A program made the position numbers and the translations under genes. The notes beneath the pieces were generated by a model. The model made no database searches and was not told the origin of the DNA. It worked only from the letters and a program-made list of their open reading frames with translations. Below are positions 19,437-32,576 of a stretch of 64,000 nucleotides of DNA, one piece after another (position 1 is the stretch's first letter; each line of letters opens with the position of its first letter). The DNA lies in NCBI RefSeq assembly GCF_051622035.1, contig NC_135356.1, positions 2,852,001 to 2,916,000 of the forward strand, read 5' to 3'. The stretch is from Arctopsyche grandis (lineage: Eukaryota; Arthropoda; Insecta; Trichoptera; Hydropsychidae).

Positions 19437-19789
19437 ACAAATTAAAATAAATAGAATTCCATATCGAGTGGTCCAAATATTTTTGCAAATTACACTAAAT
19501 TATTCAAAGATTGTATATAGGTAAGACATTCCACCATGTGAAATATTACAAGAATTATATGTGTATTTACAAATATGACAGCTTTGAATATTAGTGTTTT
19601 AGATGTGTTTTTTTTTATTACTGGAATATATGTGTGTACATATGTACATACAAGACATATAGGTAAATGTAATTACTTTCAAAATACATACCTTTTCTCG
19701 TTATAATAATTGGTATTGTTGTTTTATCAGTTTGTGAGTTGCGATATTAATTAGTAATGTTATTATTATTTTTTAAATGTTAACCCTTT

Positions 19790-20368
19790 GAGTGCTGACG
19801 TCTTTTCTGTTAAAAGCCCACCATGCTGAAAATTTCGCCGACATTTCCAACTAGAATTATTTAGAAATCTAATAGAAAGCAGGTATAAAATTGTAGCTAA
19901 TCCAAACAAACCCTAGATAGCTACCGCCAAGGTTTTAGAGTTTTGTAAATATGTGCTTAGACTCTTATATATCTTGAACCAATATAAAATAATAAAAAAA
20001 TAAGTCTATTAATGAATGCATTTTTCCAAAACTAGTTCCATCTTCTTCATTGTTGTTAAAATATAATGATCACACTCTAAATGCTAAGCCACAATCTAAA
20101 ATACTCAGCAGTTAGGGATTTCCATCGAGAAATTCTGCTATGGCTATATATTCAGAAATTCCGATGTAAACCAGTCTTTATAAACATTGACACGGATTAC
20201 ACGATCCATGTTCAATGATTTTTTCTCAATACTATCTGGAAAGGTTTAGCAGGTAGTACTCTTGTTTATTTTTTACATACTCAAAAAACGACGCCTGTCA
20301 GCGTATTTCAGGCTCATGGACTTGTTGGCAAAACGCTGATAGACGTTGGTCAGCATTCAAAGGGTTAA
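19790..20368. mobile_element. piggyBac-like MITE between alternative M13 C-terminal exons
   Basis: TTAA at 19790-19793 and 20365-20368 bound a 571-bp element with terminal repeats CCCTTTGAGTGCTGAC and CCCTTTGAATGCTGAC (15/16). The TTAA duplication and CCCTTTG ends are typical of piggyBac elements. No transposase frame. Confidence 0.75.
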
Positions 20369-20646
20369 TGACAATAAATTAAATTTGTAGTTACATCGTT
20401 TAACAGTTTCTAAAATAAATACTATTCAAATGATAAAAACTTGCTTTATTTTCGTCAGTTTTCATCACAATGGATATGTCGAAAAGCTTTATGGTTACGT
20501 AAAATGTTCTGTAGTTTATTAATAAAAAATTAGCACTCCGTATTCTGTTCAGAATCGAAGTACATATGTAGGTTGTACTTTAGAAAAGATTTCATGTCTT
20601 AAAGGATTTCGTTAAAGTAAAGCTTGTGATTGGTTTGATATTTCAG

Positions 20647-20723
20647 AATGTTCATTGTGGAGTGATGGATGAAAATATGTTACAAGCTCGCCACAACGGA
20701 TATTCACGCATGATTGATGATTG
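20647..20723 (+). CDS. Candidate alternative 77-nt C-terminal exon of the M13 homologue
   Basis: Acceptor GATATTTCAG, phase 0 entry, 25 codons plus two bases, which is the same length and phases as 19058-19134. It reads NVHCGVMDENMLQARHNGY with a Cys, VM and later M in comparable places to the proximal copy. HNGYSRMIDD matches the H-S-P...Y-R-V-x-G block of M13. The proposed donor (TTG|GTCATA) is weak. If unspliced, the frame stops two codons on at 20728. Confidence 0.4.
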
Positions 20724-20931
20724 GTCATAAAATACAATGAACGATTGAATTCATCACTTACCTATTATTATATTCATGAGTGCATTCTTAGGTGTATCAA
20801 GGATGGGTGGAAAAAAATATGAGAAAGATGTTTTGATTGATTTGCAGATGAGAAAAACTATAAGTATTTTTTCGATACACACTTTAATTGGCGGGCTTCA
20901 ATACAGCATACAAAATAGTGCAAGATAAAAG

Positions 20932-20933
<2 letters not shown>

Positions 20934-21004
<71 letters not shown>
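20934..21004. repeat. (AT)n microsatellite
   Basis: About 70 bp of AT downstream of the 20647 exon. Confidence 0.9.
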
Positions 21005-21010
<6 letters not shown>

Positions 21011-21289
21011 GAATATGTATATATATAAAGGTTTCCAGAACACATAAAATATATATTATATGTGTATATATATATATATATACATATATACATATATATA
21101 TACCAAATAAGAATGAAGCTTTTCAGCTATAATTGATGCAAAGAATCATGTGATTATCAAAAATAGTGCAATATTGAGTGCAATGAATCCAATATAAAAC
21201 TCATCATTTTTGGATCGGTATCATCGTGTAGATTATTTACATGGCATTACACTGGATGAGATATTAAAAGAGAGAAAGAGTAGAGAGGT

Positions 21290-21296
<7 letters not shown>

Positions 21297-21320
<24 letters not shown>
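21297..21320. repeat. (GA)n microsatellite
   Basis: A GA run of about 24 bp in a purine-rich stretch (21265-21340). Confidence 0.85.
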
Positions 21321-21787
21321 TAGGTAAAAGAAAAAAAAATAAAACGATATAAATAATAAAAGTGAAATAATATGTAAATCATATAGTAGCAATTTTGGCT
21401 TAGTCTCCATAAATAAATAATACATATCGTAAATGTAAATTTAGACACATTGAACACGGTAATAATCATTATCAAAAATAAATTAACGACAATGAATTTA
21501 TACACAAGTACTTGTATGTACAAGTAAAAACCTTTGGACGATTTAAAACAATCAATTAAATTGTTGGTTATTTGTTTTCAAAACAATCGACAACGAAATG
21601 AAATGGGAATGTCTTAAATTTATATTCAACATTTATAAAATATATAATTTAAATATTAACAAATATGACTAGACACAAATTAAAATTTACTTTCAATGTG
21701 TCCATTTCTATCATGATAATTGTTGACATTATATGCACCACAACAACAGATGAATGAACACTTGATAGATACATACATATATGACAC

Positions 21788-21788
<1 letters not shown>

Positions 21789-21853
<65 letters not shown>
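21789..21853. repeat. (AT)n microsatellite
   Basis: About 65 bp of AT, 85 bp before the candidate acceptor at 21938. Confidence 0.9.
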
Positions 21854-21858
<5 letters not shown>

Positions 21859-21938
21859 TATATATGTATGCATGTACATATGTGTGTGTGTGAAAATAGT
21901 AATATATATTAGTGTATATTATTAAAGCCGTTTTATAG

Positions 21939-22152
21939 GTCAATGAATTCAATCTATAAAACCCTCAACATGAGGCCACCACCCCTCCGAGGAATACAGT
22001 CTGGAAGACCCTTCCGTCGGAGAACGAGACGATTGTCCAGCTATTTTGCACCGGATCAACCGCACATCACTGCTCTATTTTACACACACACATATATAAT
22101 TTTGTTTGCTGAAATTGACGCCCTATACGTATATAGACATGTAGACATTTAA
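21939..22152 (+). CDS. Candidate alternative terminal exon of the M13 homologue
   Basis: The acceptor TTTTATAG leads to the only open frame, entered in exactly the phase left by 20647-20723. The joined residues DDWSMNSIYKTLNMRPPP resemble the M13 C-terminal block G-x-L-S-N-S...F-x-K-x-F-N-C-R-P-G with the Cys replaced by Met. A basic Pro/Arg tail follows (RPFRRRTRRLSS) and the frame stops at 22150-22152. The last part is low complexity, so the true end is uncertain. It could also belong to another + strand gene. Confidence 0.35.
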
Positions 22153-22504
22153 AAATACATATAAGGATAAGTATTTTTAAATACATTTAACACACATATA
22201 TATAGTCGTATACGAACGTTTATGTATTTTATGTGTACGTGTGATGTGTAAGTGTACTAGAAACTGGTGTCAAAAGGGATGGGAGTAATATTTAATAAAT
22301 GAAACTATGATATGTAAAATTATTAATGCTTTTCAATCGCAAAAGGCATATTATAATACATACATAGATACATAGAAATCAAGCGGACAAGAATACAATA
22401 GGATAATATGTTTCGAAAAAAGTCTACGCGTATCCTTAAAATAAAATGAAGGCGGTCGAATGTAAGGAAATAAATATGCATTAATCATAAATAAGGATGA
22501 AAAA

Positions 22505-22548
22505 TGGTTTGTGGGCGGGGGGAGTGGGGGAGGGGGGGGGGGGTGATT
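22505..22548. repeat. G-rich tract
   Basis: Runs of three to twelve G with few interruptions, a potential G-quadruplex on the + strand. Confidence 0.6.
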
Positions 22549-23047
22549 CGATATGTTTCTTTCTTTAAAAGGGTAAAATCATAGATAAATGATTTGAAAA
22601 TGTAAGAGATGTGTTGTCTAGTGTTTAGATTAAAACTACTTTTTGATTACATTATTAATATTAACGAATATATGTTTGCATAATATGCGTTTACGGTTAT
22701 ACATTGAATTAACATATTTTTTTTTTAATTTTTTTTCACATTGATTTCACAAACAAAACATTTATATTGATGATTATGGCTATTTTTTTTTTGTGTTACA
22801 ACATTGATTTCACATTGATTATATAGATTTAAATACTGATACTGTATCCTATTATATTTTAAAATACAACAACGAACTAAACACCAATTGTAATATGTAT
22901 GTATATCAGAAAAATTTAATTGAAATATTCTCAATCAAGTGATAAAATTGATAATTTAAACGCTACTACACATGTATTGTATTGATTATAATTTAATGGT
23001 AAGTATTTATTATACAAAGAACGAATAGGAAAGCGGTAAATGATAAG

Positions 23048-23050
<3 letters not shown>

Positions 23051-23113
<63 letters not shown>

Positions 23114-23117
23114 TATA
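23051..23117. repeat. (AT)n microsatellite
   Basis: About 65 bp of AT. Confidence 0.9.
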
Positions 23118-25956
23118 TTGTCTATAAAATGACGGTCGATTATGAAAAATCATATGAGAAAACAAAATGAATTTTGATTTTTTTTTAAGGTACATGAGAA
23201 TATAAATACAAAGAGTCGATTCGAAACATTTATTATATCAGAAAACATTGTTGCTCTGCTGAGCTAAAAATTGGTAGCCTACTTAGCCTGTCTACAATTT
23301 GGATTTTATATTTGCTTTAAAACTTTATATAATCGATATACATTCTGCATTTTGGGAAAAATTATTACATATAAATTGGGTATAAAGACTATACATATTA
23401 TATAATATGTAACTCTTTTTTTTAATACATTTTTTTAATAGTGATCACATTCAGGAGAGTTTCAAAAAGCCTTCAAATTTTAAATTTACATCATACATAC
23501 ATATACATATGCATATATAATACATATATATAGTATATACATATTATCTATACACACAGTTATATATTAGAATGATCCTCGCTCCGCACGGAGATATTTC
23601 ATTTACTTGGGTCTTTCCAAGGTTTAAGGTCTCATTTTTTTTTTACCTTTAAATGAAATTTCTACATTCGAATCGGGGGCCCATTTTAATAAAGATATAT
23701 ATAATATGTAAGTTGGTATATAGTATAACTTATACGTATAGATATTTCTCTAAAATAAAAACGCTCAAGTATTACTTATTGAACTCAACTTGTTAATTGA
23801 ACACAATAAGTGAGTATAAATATAAAGGAAGAATTTCTTGGATGCTTTTATTTAGAATACTTAATTGATGTTGAATATTTTGAAATTGAAGAGTACAGAT
23901 TTAAGTGTATGGACGGTTTTGCAGACCAATCGATTTTTGATTCAATTTTTTTTTTTAACCCTTTATTAATTCGGCAAGTAGAGAAATATCTACGCGCACG
24001 TATTCAAATATAAATTTATAATAAAAAATAAATGAATTTTAACATTTTTAATGTGTAAAAAAGCGCTCCGATCGGTCGGGTGTTATGTCTACGTATTTTT
24101 AATTTAATTTAATTTTCATTTTATATGCGCAAGCGTCGAAGCTTCGATTTTATTTATTATTATTCAAAAAATATTGACTCCATTTCCTTTTAACACTAAA
24201 TATACACATCACATATTATTTATACATAGAATAATAATAATAATAAGATAAGAAATTAATTGAAGTAATAGACTAATAGGTATATTTCATCATGGAGATT
24301 TTAAATACGTTTAATAAAAACGAACGAACAAAAAAAACAGTAATAATTGTGCTCATAGACTCTCTTTTCACTGAAATTAATAAATCAATGACAATAATAA
24401 TAAGGATAATAACGATAGTAATTATGATAATGTTGATGATGATCAATTTATAATTTTATTATTATTATTTATTTTTTGAGAGATAGATTTGATTACATGG
24501 TAATAAATAAGCACAATTGATGATGTTCGCATCAATTTGAAAAAGTTATCAACAACAATCGCTTTTTTATATATAATAATAATAATCATATTTTTTTCAA
24601 CACACGCATTCCCAACCGTACAAAATTTTGGTATTTTTTTATTTAATTTGTTTTGCATACATACATATACGCATGTGTATATACGCATATTCTTATACGT
24701 GTATAAACACACACATATACACGACTATTAACTTAAAAATAATAATTTGCTAAAGTGCAATAATTATATATGTATATATATACATATATATATTTTTTTA
24801 ATAATAAATTAAAATAACTTAAGAAGGAATGGATGATGACTTTTAAATAATTATTATATCAACTATTTATTTTATTTTATTTATTTAAAGGAGAGACTCC
24901 CAGAATTCCTAGGATAGCCCGATGAAACGCAGAGCTGAAACATATATGTATATATATATATATATATAGAAATATATATATATATATATATACATATATG
25001 TATATTTAATATAATATATATTTATATTATATGTAAATAGACGACGAAAATTATACCAATAATAACGTATTATTAAGAAATATTAATGCGTAAAAAACAA
25101 ACAGAAAATAAAGAAACAATTCTACTATTTATCTTGCGTATGCATTTTAAAAGGAGAAACGGTTTCTTCAACTACTTAATTTTTTTATTGCATGAACTAC
25201 ACTTTTTGTTTATATAGTATATACATTGATATATACGTATATACATATAAATATATATGTGTGTGTATGTGTGTATATGTATGTGTGTGTTTGTGTGTGT
25301 GAGTATATGTAATATAGTTTAAGAAAGCAACAATAGTTGTGATTGTTTAGGATTTTCTTATTGAATATAATACTGCTATATATTTTATATAATTTCGCAT
25401 GGTATTTTTTAACTATATAATTTTATATCAATTCGTTTTTTATAAAAGAATAATCAGATTGTTTTTTATACTTTATTAATTTATATTTATTATTTTTTTT
25501 AAATATATGTAATATATGTATAGTAGAGATAATTTTAGCGTTTTAATAATAAACACAAGTTTTATATATATTCAAATATTTAAATAGCGTGTAGCAAAAT
25601 GAACGACTATCAAGTACTATACACACATATATACGTATATATGCATATACATATAATTACTGAAAACATCTAAACACGTGCCCATAGGTAAATGTGAACG
25701 TGTACACGCATGCATCATATAATTACATATAACAAACAACATGCATCCGTATATGTAAATCTATATACACACACATCGAGAAATCACTACACATGCAAAT
25801 GTATACAATGTTACATATACTTACATACATATGCATACTGCACTTCGGCGCGTGTTTGTGCACACTCACACGCCCAGCGCTCGTATAAAATACATATGTA
25901 TCACATCAAAGAATATGTATTTACATATGCACGTGTATGTACATATATATAGGTAT

Positions 25957-25957
25957 A

Positions 25958-26019
<62 letters not shown>

Positions 26020-26022
26020 TAT
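25957..26022. repeat. (AT)n microsatellite
   Basis: About 65 bp of AT. Confidence 0.9.
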
Positions 26023-26426
26023 GAATGGAATTCTAAATGTATGTACATGTTTTTTATATTTACATATACATACATCATGTATATATGTATGTATGTTATA
26101 AATATATATGTATATATTTAGTATAGTGTTGTGTGAGTGCGTCAGAAAAAGCTAAGGACAGGGACGCACAACTCGAATGGTGGTGAGCAGTTTCTAGGTG
26201 TAGTGGACGGGCCTAGGAATCGTGAGGGTCGCGCTGTGAGCCCAAGGTTTGGACAAGTATGAAAGATCAGCTAGCTGCAGCTTTTTGAGGGTCGTGCCGC
26301 CATGGTCTTTGGTCATATACATACATATGTAACATGTTACATATGTCACTCATGTTACCCGCGTCACATGTGATGTACATGTCGAGTGTTACACATGTCA
26401 CATGTGCTATGAGATACTTCAACTAT

Positions 26427-26482
26427 TGTTGTATGTCTGTGTGTTTGTGTGTGTGTGTGTGTTTATGTGTGTGTGTGTGTGT
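26427..26482. repeat. (GT)n microsatellite
   Basis: GT repeats in two blocks broken by TTTAT and TTT. Confidence 0.85.
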
Positions 26483-26645
26483 TTTGATGATGATGCGACA
26501 AGTATCACGCCAAGTAAATATACATACATGCATGCTTATGCGTGGATTTCCATATGCGCAGAGGCGCGTATGTAAATGCAAATATACACATATATGTAAT
26601 CGTACGTCCAAAAATTCATAGCTTTACTCAAAAAAAATTCTTTGT

Positions 26646-26688
26646 TTTTGTTGTTGTTGTTGTTGTTGTTATTGTTGTTGTATGTGGT
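26646..26688. repeat. (TTG)n repeat
   Basis: TTG triplets with one ATTG interruption. Confidence 0.8.
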
Positions 26689-27861
26689 TGATGTTTTTGT
26701 TTGGTGGATCTTTTTTTTTTAATTTGGTTGAAACATCCTCTCCATTCAAAATGCTTAAGAGTAAAGTTAATTTTTATTAATTTTTTTTTAAATTAATTAA
26801 TAATAATTATTTGAATCTTACGGCGAATGGGCGTTTTGTTTTACTTTGTTTAGTGTTTTTTTTTTATTTTTATGTTAAATTATATATTAATTTTATTTAT
26901 TTAATCATAATGTCATAAAGCTTAAAGCTTTCATCATCTTTATTTTGCAGCTCGCATGCATTTTAAAAGTTTATTAGTTTTTTGTATTTGAAATCTCTAC
27001 GGCGACGACTCGGCTAACTGGCGGAAGTCTAGTTTTAAATAGAAATACGACTAAAGGTTTTTTTACTATACAGATATTTTTTAAATATTACTATTCGCTT
27101 CGCGGCTATGACTAAACAGTCTCAAATGAAGCGATGGATAAAAACTATCGAAACGAAACGGTAGGTAGGTTTGGGGAGGTGGGGGTGGTGGTGGGGGGGA
27201 GTAGAGTGGGATTTTTTTTTATTTTGAGGAAAGGGGAGTTAGAATTTCGCATAGGATTCGAAATGCTTAGGCACATTTCGAGTGTTCTGATGTGTTTTTT
27301 TTAAACGTTGCAGTGGGAGTAGATGGGGAGGAAAAGGGGAGGGTGCCGTAGTGGGTGGGTCTGAGTCCAGGGTTTTTTTTTTGAGCCGTGGACGGGGCGC
27401 GCAACTGCGACATATTCAAAACACACTACTCGTTAAAGATTACTGCCTTCTAATAATAATAAATTCGTTAAATATTTAATTATTTTTATCTAATGGCTCA
27501 GTTTTAAAGAATTCAATAAGTAAAAGGTAAGGGATTAATTATTAAATAGTTAATGGTTTTTTTTAATCTTCCTCATCGTCTTTCTATTATTTTCATTCGT
27601 CTAACTATATTTTTTCATCATTATAGCTTAAACTGCAAAACGTTTTTTGATATATATATATTTTTTTGATCGCAATAATCATAATAATCATAATAATAAT
27701 AATAATAATAATTTCAATACGATATAATTAGCTAGCGGCGTTAAAATTGGCTGTTTCCGCTTACGTTTTAATTAATTTTTATTTATTTTTGTGGTAAGTG
27801 AGAATGGGTACGCTGAGCGATCGCGCGCGAATCCGACTGATTGCTCTGACGGTAGAATCGG

Positions 27862-28033
27862 TCAAAAGTTCTCGTCAAACTCTGCGCCATCGTGGGTGCT
27901 TTCGCTGTTCATGATGAGGGAGTTGTTGTGGGCATGGTGGTGAAGAGGGGTTGGTGTTAGATGAGAAGGGGGGTGGGGGATTCCGCGGGAAGACAGGAGA
28001 GGGTTAAAAGGGTGAGGTATTTTTTAAAGGTAA
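27862..28033 (-). CDS. Candidate terminal coding exon of an unidentified gene
   Basis: On the - strand a good acceptor (CTTTTTGCCAG) opens a 56-codon frame entered in phase 0. It reads LPLKNTSPFNPLL...HPPSHLTPTPLHHHAHNN and ends MNSESTHDGAEFDENF before TGA (27862-27864). The Pro/His-rich stretch and acidic end look like a disordered regulatory C-terminus. It does not follow in frame from the Shaker S6 exon, so it belongs to another gene or needs an extra exon. Family unknown. Confidence 0.4.
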
Positions 28034-28079
28034 CTGGCAAAAAGATAGCATATGTAATATATGTACACAGGCAAAATAT

Positions 28080-28140
28080 CTGATTTAGGGGATAGTGTAG
28101 GGTGGGTGGGGGGGGGGAGGTGAAGGGGGGAGGTGAGCGG
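28080..28140. repeat. G-rich tract upstream of the 27862-28033 exon
   Basis: GGGTGGGTGGGGGGGGG then GGGGGGAGG. It is C-rich on the - strand, where it would lie in the intron before the candidate exon and could act as polypyrimidine or as a structured element. Confidence 0.5.
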
Positions 28141-28959
28141 ATTTAAGATGAGAAAGTGCGCGAGCGCGTTATCATTATTTTTTTTTTGTACCGCGCCGCT
28201 CTAACACCTACCTACATCAGTACAAGTTCAAAACTTCGTATCAAAATTTAATATGGATCGCAGGCGTTCAAAATTCTAAAAATTTACACATATATATGTA
28301 AAATATATACGTATATATGTAAATCGTATTTTTAATTCATCTTAGCCTTTTTTTTTGGGTAAATTTAAATTAGATTATTAAAACGTTATATTGTTTTTTA
28401 ATCGATAGGTAAATATTCCTTTTTTTGGTTGTGTAATTTAACTATCGATCAAGCAAAATTTGAATATTTCACTACGATTTTATATATACGTGCGTGTATG
28501 TGCACGCATTTACATATGTATACGTGCATATATACGCATGTCAACAATTCGCAATCAAATAGCATCAAGTTTTTGCATAACCGACCGAATATATGTATGT
28601 AATTTTTTTTTTGTATCATCACAATCACGCCTTAACGAACGATATGCATCTAGACGCGATCGCCTTTTCATTTTATTTAAAACTACACTCGTAGTTCAAT
28701 AATCATAATGTTATTAAATTTAATTTAATAATTAATATCGTAATTATGCTAAAATTTCTTTTTTTTTTTGATAAAAAATCTGATGGTAATGTACAAATTT
28801 GAATACGTTCAATATGCACATATACACACATGTGTTTGACACATATTTATATGTATATATATGTGTCTGGTAGGACATATGTATGTATACGCGGATACTG
28901 GTAAGAATTGATTTAAATAGTGTTCGTTTTTTTATTACTAGTGTCACTCAAGCGAATGT

Positions 28960-29290
28960 CACAGTGTCTCGGTGGTGTGTAACGGTCACGGAGCACACGG
29001 AGGAGAGTCGAGTGTGTGGGGTGAATCGGCGGCGAGTCGGCAGAAGGAGCGTTGCGCAGCGCGGGCGGCTCCTGATGAGCTGCTGCTGCGGCGGCTGCTG
29101 CTGCTGCTGCTGATGCTGCTGCTGCTGCTGCTGCTGCCACTGCTGCTGTTACGGCTGCTGCAGCTGTTGCTGCCGAGGGCGGCAGCCGTAGGGGGGGGCT
29201 GGCGGAAGTCGCGCCCCAATTACAGGCAGCGTGCGGCCCGCTGCAGGGACACCGTCCTTCTCACTGGAATTATACACCAAAACGCGTCAC
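28960..29290. repeat. GC-rich CTG/CAG trinucleotide block, possible exon or 5' region
   Basis: CTG triplets run with interruptions from about 29079 to 29177. Flanks are GC-rich and CpG-rich (GGCGGCGAGTCGGCAGAAGG; CGCGCCCCAATTACAGG). Every frame is open here, giving polyLeu on + and polyGln, polyAla or polySer on -. The polyGln frame has one TAA. On the - strand an acceptor TTCCAG lies near 29272, and a short frame KDGVPAAGRTLP follows before a GTAATT. This may be a first exon or a polyQ exon of the gene ending at 27862; function unknown. Confidence 0.35.
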
Positions 29291-29489
29291 TTGCATCTGA
29301 CAGACACAATCACAAAAAAAAAAAAAATAAAAAAAAAATTGTGTTAGCTAATATACATATAATTTTTGAATATATTACATATAAGTGTGTAACCAGATGG
29401 GAGAAGTTCAAAATCAAAAAAAAAAAAATCAATAAAACTTTATGGTTGACTCACTGGGTACGTGTCTCAACCCATCTGCATATATAACA

Positions 29490-29665
29490 GTAATTGGATT
29501 ATTGGTCCCATTGCGATCGCCCAAAAGACAATTTTTGCCATGAAAATCGCGAATATGGAATATTTGGCACTCGATTCCTCGTTAGTATGGACTTTACGGC
29601 TACCGTTATAGAGATTTTAGTGACTTTCGGGCGAGCGATTTGTGACCAATAATCACCGAACCACA
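29490..29665 (+). repeat. Interspersed repeat D, copy 2
   Basis: Matches 2508-2715 over nearly its whole length, with a deletion around the CGTTAGTATGG region. Both copies end in an ATCACCGAACC stretch. Confidence 0.6.
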
Positions 29666-30039
29666 TAAACACGAAGAAAAACATGTATAATAAAAGGAAA
29701 GGAATGACACCGTAAATGCGATACAGAATATGGGCGAAATCAGACAGCGGTGAATGTGGCACGTGAAAATGTGACGTTCATGGCACGCGTGCATGGGATA
29801 TTCCTTTCAAAACGACAAATTCGATCTATGTCGTTGAAATTGTATGGTAGTATTTATCCTTGCTTGACAGTGATCTATACCAAAACGACCCACCCTTTGG
29901 GCCATTTTCGGTAAAATTGATCAAAACTTTTTTTTGAGAATCGTTTTTGAAAATGTAACTGTAATGAAAAAAAACTTTATTTGCAAATATTAACTTAGAT
30001 TGCTTAATAATTGATTGCTTAGACTTAGGTAGCATTTTA

Positions 30040-30315
30040 CTTTTCGTACTTTTCGTTTCGTATTTGAAATATTGACATCAATAAAGTTTTAATATAAAAT
30101 ACGTAAGTTGTTGATATTATTAATCTATTTATGGAATACGTATATATTTTATATTGAAGGAAATTTATATTTTTTAGACGATAAAAATAATTGTCAGCGT
30201 CATGTTACGGACAGCAAAACTTACAGTAATATTATAAAAGACCTTGCATTGAATTATATTGTAATAATATTATATAGTTAAATAAGAAATAATAAAAAAA
30301 TAAATAGATTATTTT
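30040..30315 (+). repeat. Direct repeat E, copy 1
   Basis: Shares AAGTTGTTGATATTATTAA, GAATACGTATATATTTTATA, AACGTCATGTTA-type and GCATTGAATTATATTGTAAT blocks with 41165-41445. No frame and no clear ends. Confidence 0.6.
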
Positions 30316-32576
30316 CTCGTAAGTCTCACGCTACATAGTAGGCATATTTATGTACATAAATGTTTGGGAAACATTTTTTGAACGTATATCCAAATAAATA
30401 CTATCCAAGTCCGATCCATATACAGATAGTCATTTATTCAAGTAGCGGGCTTTTACTACAAGATTAAATATGACCACAAATAAAACTAGCCAAGGGCAAC
30501 TTAGGTAGCTTCCAGATTATCAAATAAAGTCTAGATTTAGTGTCATTCCATTTCATGATTGATCATGTCCAATCTTACTCTGAATCTGACATTGGTTTTC
30601 GATCATAAACCATGACCGAACTTAAACAAGACCATATACTAGTTTTATTTTGGATGCTTGAATGCTACATCGAATGTACGATTCGTTAAATCTTCGATTC
30701 AAATTAAATTAAAAGTGCCCAACAGTAATGAAAGCCCATATATCTCCATAATGTCTTGGTAAATGAAATGAAGTATAGACCTAATAGAGCTTTATCGCCG
30801 TACGTACAGTCCATAAATGAAAACATATGAGAAATTGAATACGTCTGTTTATATATTTGAGTTGGTGTGTGGGTCTTGCAACTGCACTCGTGTGAGTTAT
30901 TTTAGTTGTTGTTTATACGTATTCAAGTTTTTGCTAACGAGAATATTTACTAAATTGATTTGTTTGTCAGTCACCAACTGCAAGTCTTGTTTACACAGTT
31001 TACACAGAGCTTGGTCTAGTAAGCAAACAAGGGTGATATTGAAGTGATATTTGATTACGAACAGTTTGATTACGATCTTATTGTCTTAATTAAGAGTTTT
31101 TCAGATTCACTTCCACTCACCATTCGGGAAATTATGGATCAATCGTACAATACGGTTTGGATCATTGTCCTTGGAGTTTACGAGCCGCTTTTAATATACA
31201 TACATACACAAAATTAGAGTCAAAACTTTAATATTGCTCTACTGACACTACGAGTTTATTTTTAACCTCAATAATTGGCCGAATGCATATCGGAATTGAA
31301 ACAAGCAAATGTACTTAGCAATAAAAATGGCATCAAAGAATGTAAGTATGACGAGAATAGTAGTCATGAAAATGGACTTCTGACTATAAAATGAACTGTG
31401 CTAAATACCGAATATTCGATTAAATAGATGAATATGTTTACATCGGACTTGGATTTAAATATAGTGGATACTTGTGTAAATAATGATGAATATTTTATCC
31501 AAACGAATGTACTGAAAGTATGACCTGGACGTGGAAATGCATTATTCAAATCTTTGCCGTTTGAAATTTTGGATTTTTCAGTATTTAAATCAAGGTGGAT
31601 AGTTTGAAGTGGCGAAATTTTCATGAATGTAATATGACGCTTATTTATAATGCAATTTAATATTAAAATGATTTGTTTTTGAAAATTTTTATCAATCGAA
31701 ACGTAATATCGATGAGAATTTTTAATTATTTTGATTATATTCTATGAGAAATAATGGTTATGATTGCTGGTGATTTCTTGATTCTTGATTATACAAATCC
31801 TGATCTTACGTAATTTATTAAAATAGTCAGGGCTGGAGTCGGGAGTCGTATTCTTTTTAACAAATGAACAACTTTTGATTTATGACTCGGAATACTTGAT
31901 TACATTTTAAATTGTAATGAAGAAATATTTTGAATTCCGCCTCGGAGATAAATAATTCTATAATGTGAAATAATAAAAAAAATTGTATGTTATGAGAACT
32001 ACTACATAGAAATACTATGACAAATGTAAATTTCGATTTCGCTCTGTAACAATCGTAAATAATCGGTCAATATTTATAATGTTAATTTTTGCTCGCATAA
32101 AATGATTAATTTGGCGTTTATTTACGATCGGTACAGACTTTTTAATACACATACATATATAACAGACAGTGCGCATAAGTGTGCATGAAAATTCGCCATA
32201 ATTTTCCAAAGTAAATTTAGACTTACGCATAAAATTTGCAAGCAATTAATATTTCGCAGCTCTTACGTATAAAATAATATGGAGGAGAGAAGTTAAAATA
32301 AATAGATAGTGACAAGTTCATACAAAACGTGTTTTCCAACATGTTTTGTCACGTGTTGGTGGAAAACGTCGTTTTTCTTTTACTTGATCAAATTTTTTGG
32401 ACACATTCACTAAATATTATGGTAATGAACAGTATAAATTAATTTAATATGCAGTAAACATGTCCAAAAAATTAAAATGTGTAAAAGAAAAGTCACTTTC
32501 TACATTTAGTATGCCCGGTTGGTTTGTGGAATTATAATAAAAAGTATAATTTTTATGGCGTTGTTTTCGTGTGCAG

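Larger units (their letters stand above)
22160..27861 (-). other. Transposon-poor AT-rich stretch, possibly a long 3' UTR of the 27862-28033 exon
   Basis: No open frame with coding character was found over 5.7 kb. Unlike most of the window it holds no recognisable SINE, Helitron or MITE copies. It has many T- and A-runs, ATT/AAT triplet runs (24220-24250, 24455-24475, 27670-27715), CA/GT tracts, ATATGTA words, a TTG run at 26645-26690 and G-rich tracts at 22513-22548, 27163-27218 and 27312-27365. This composition fits a long neuronal-type 3' UTR, but no transcript evidence exists here. Confidence 0.25.

Noticed and set aside
28972..29487. A 171-codon + strand frame with poly-Leu
   Set aside because: The Leu run is the CTG repeat and the rest ends in poly-Lys from A-runs; no splice or family support.
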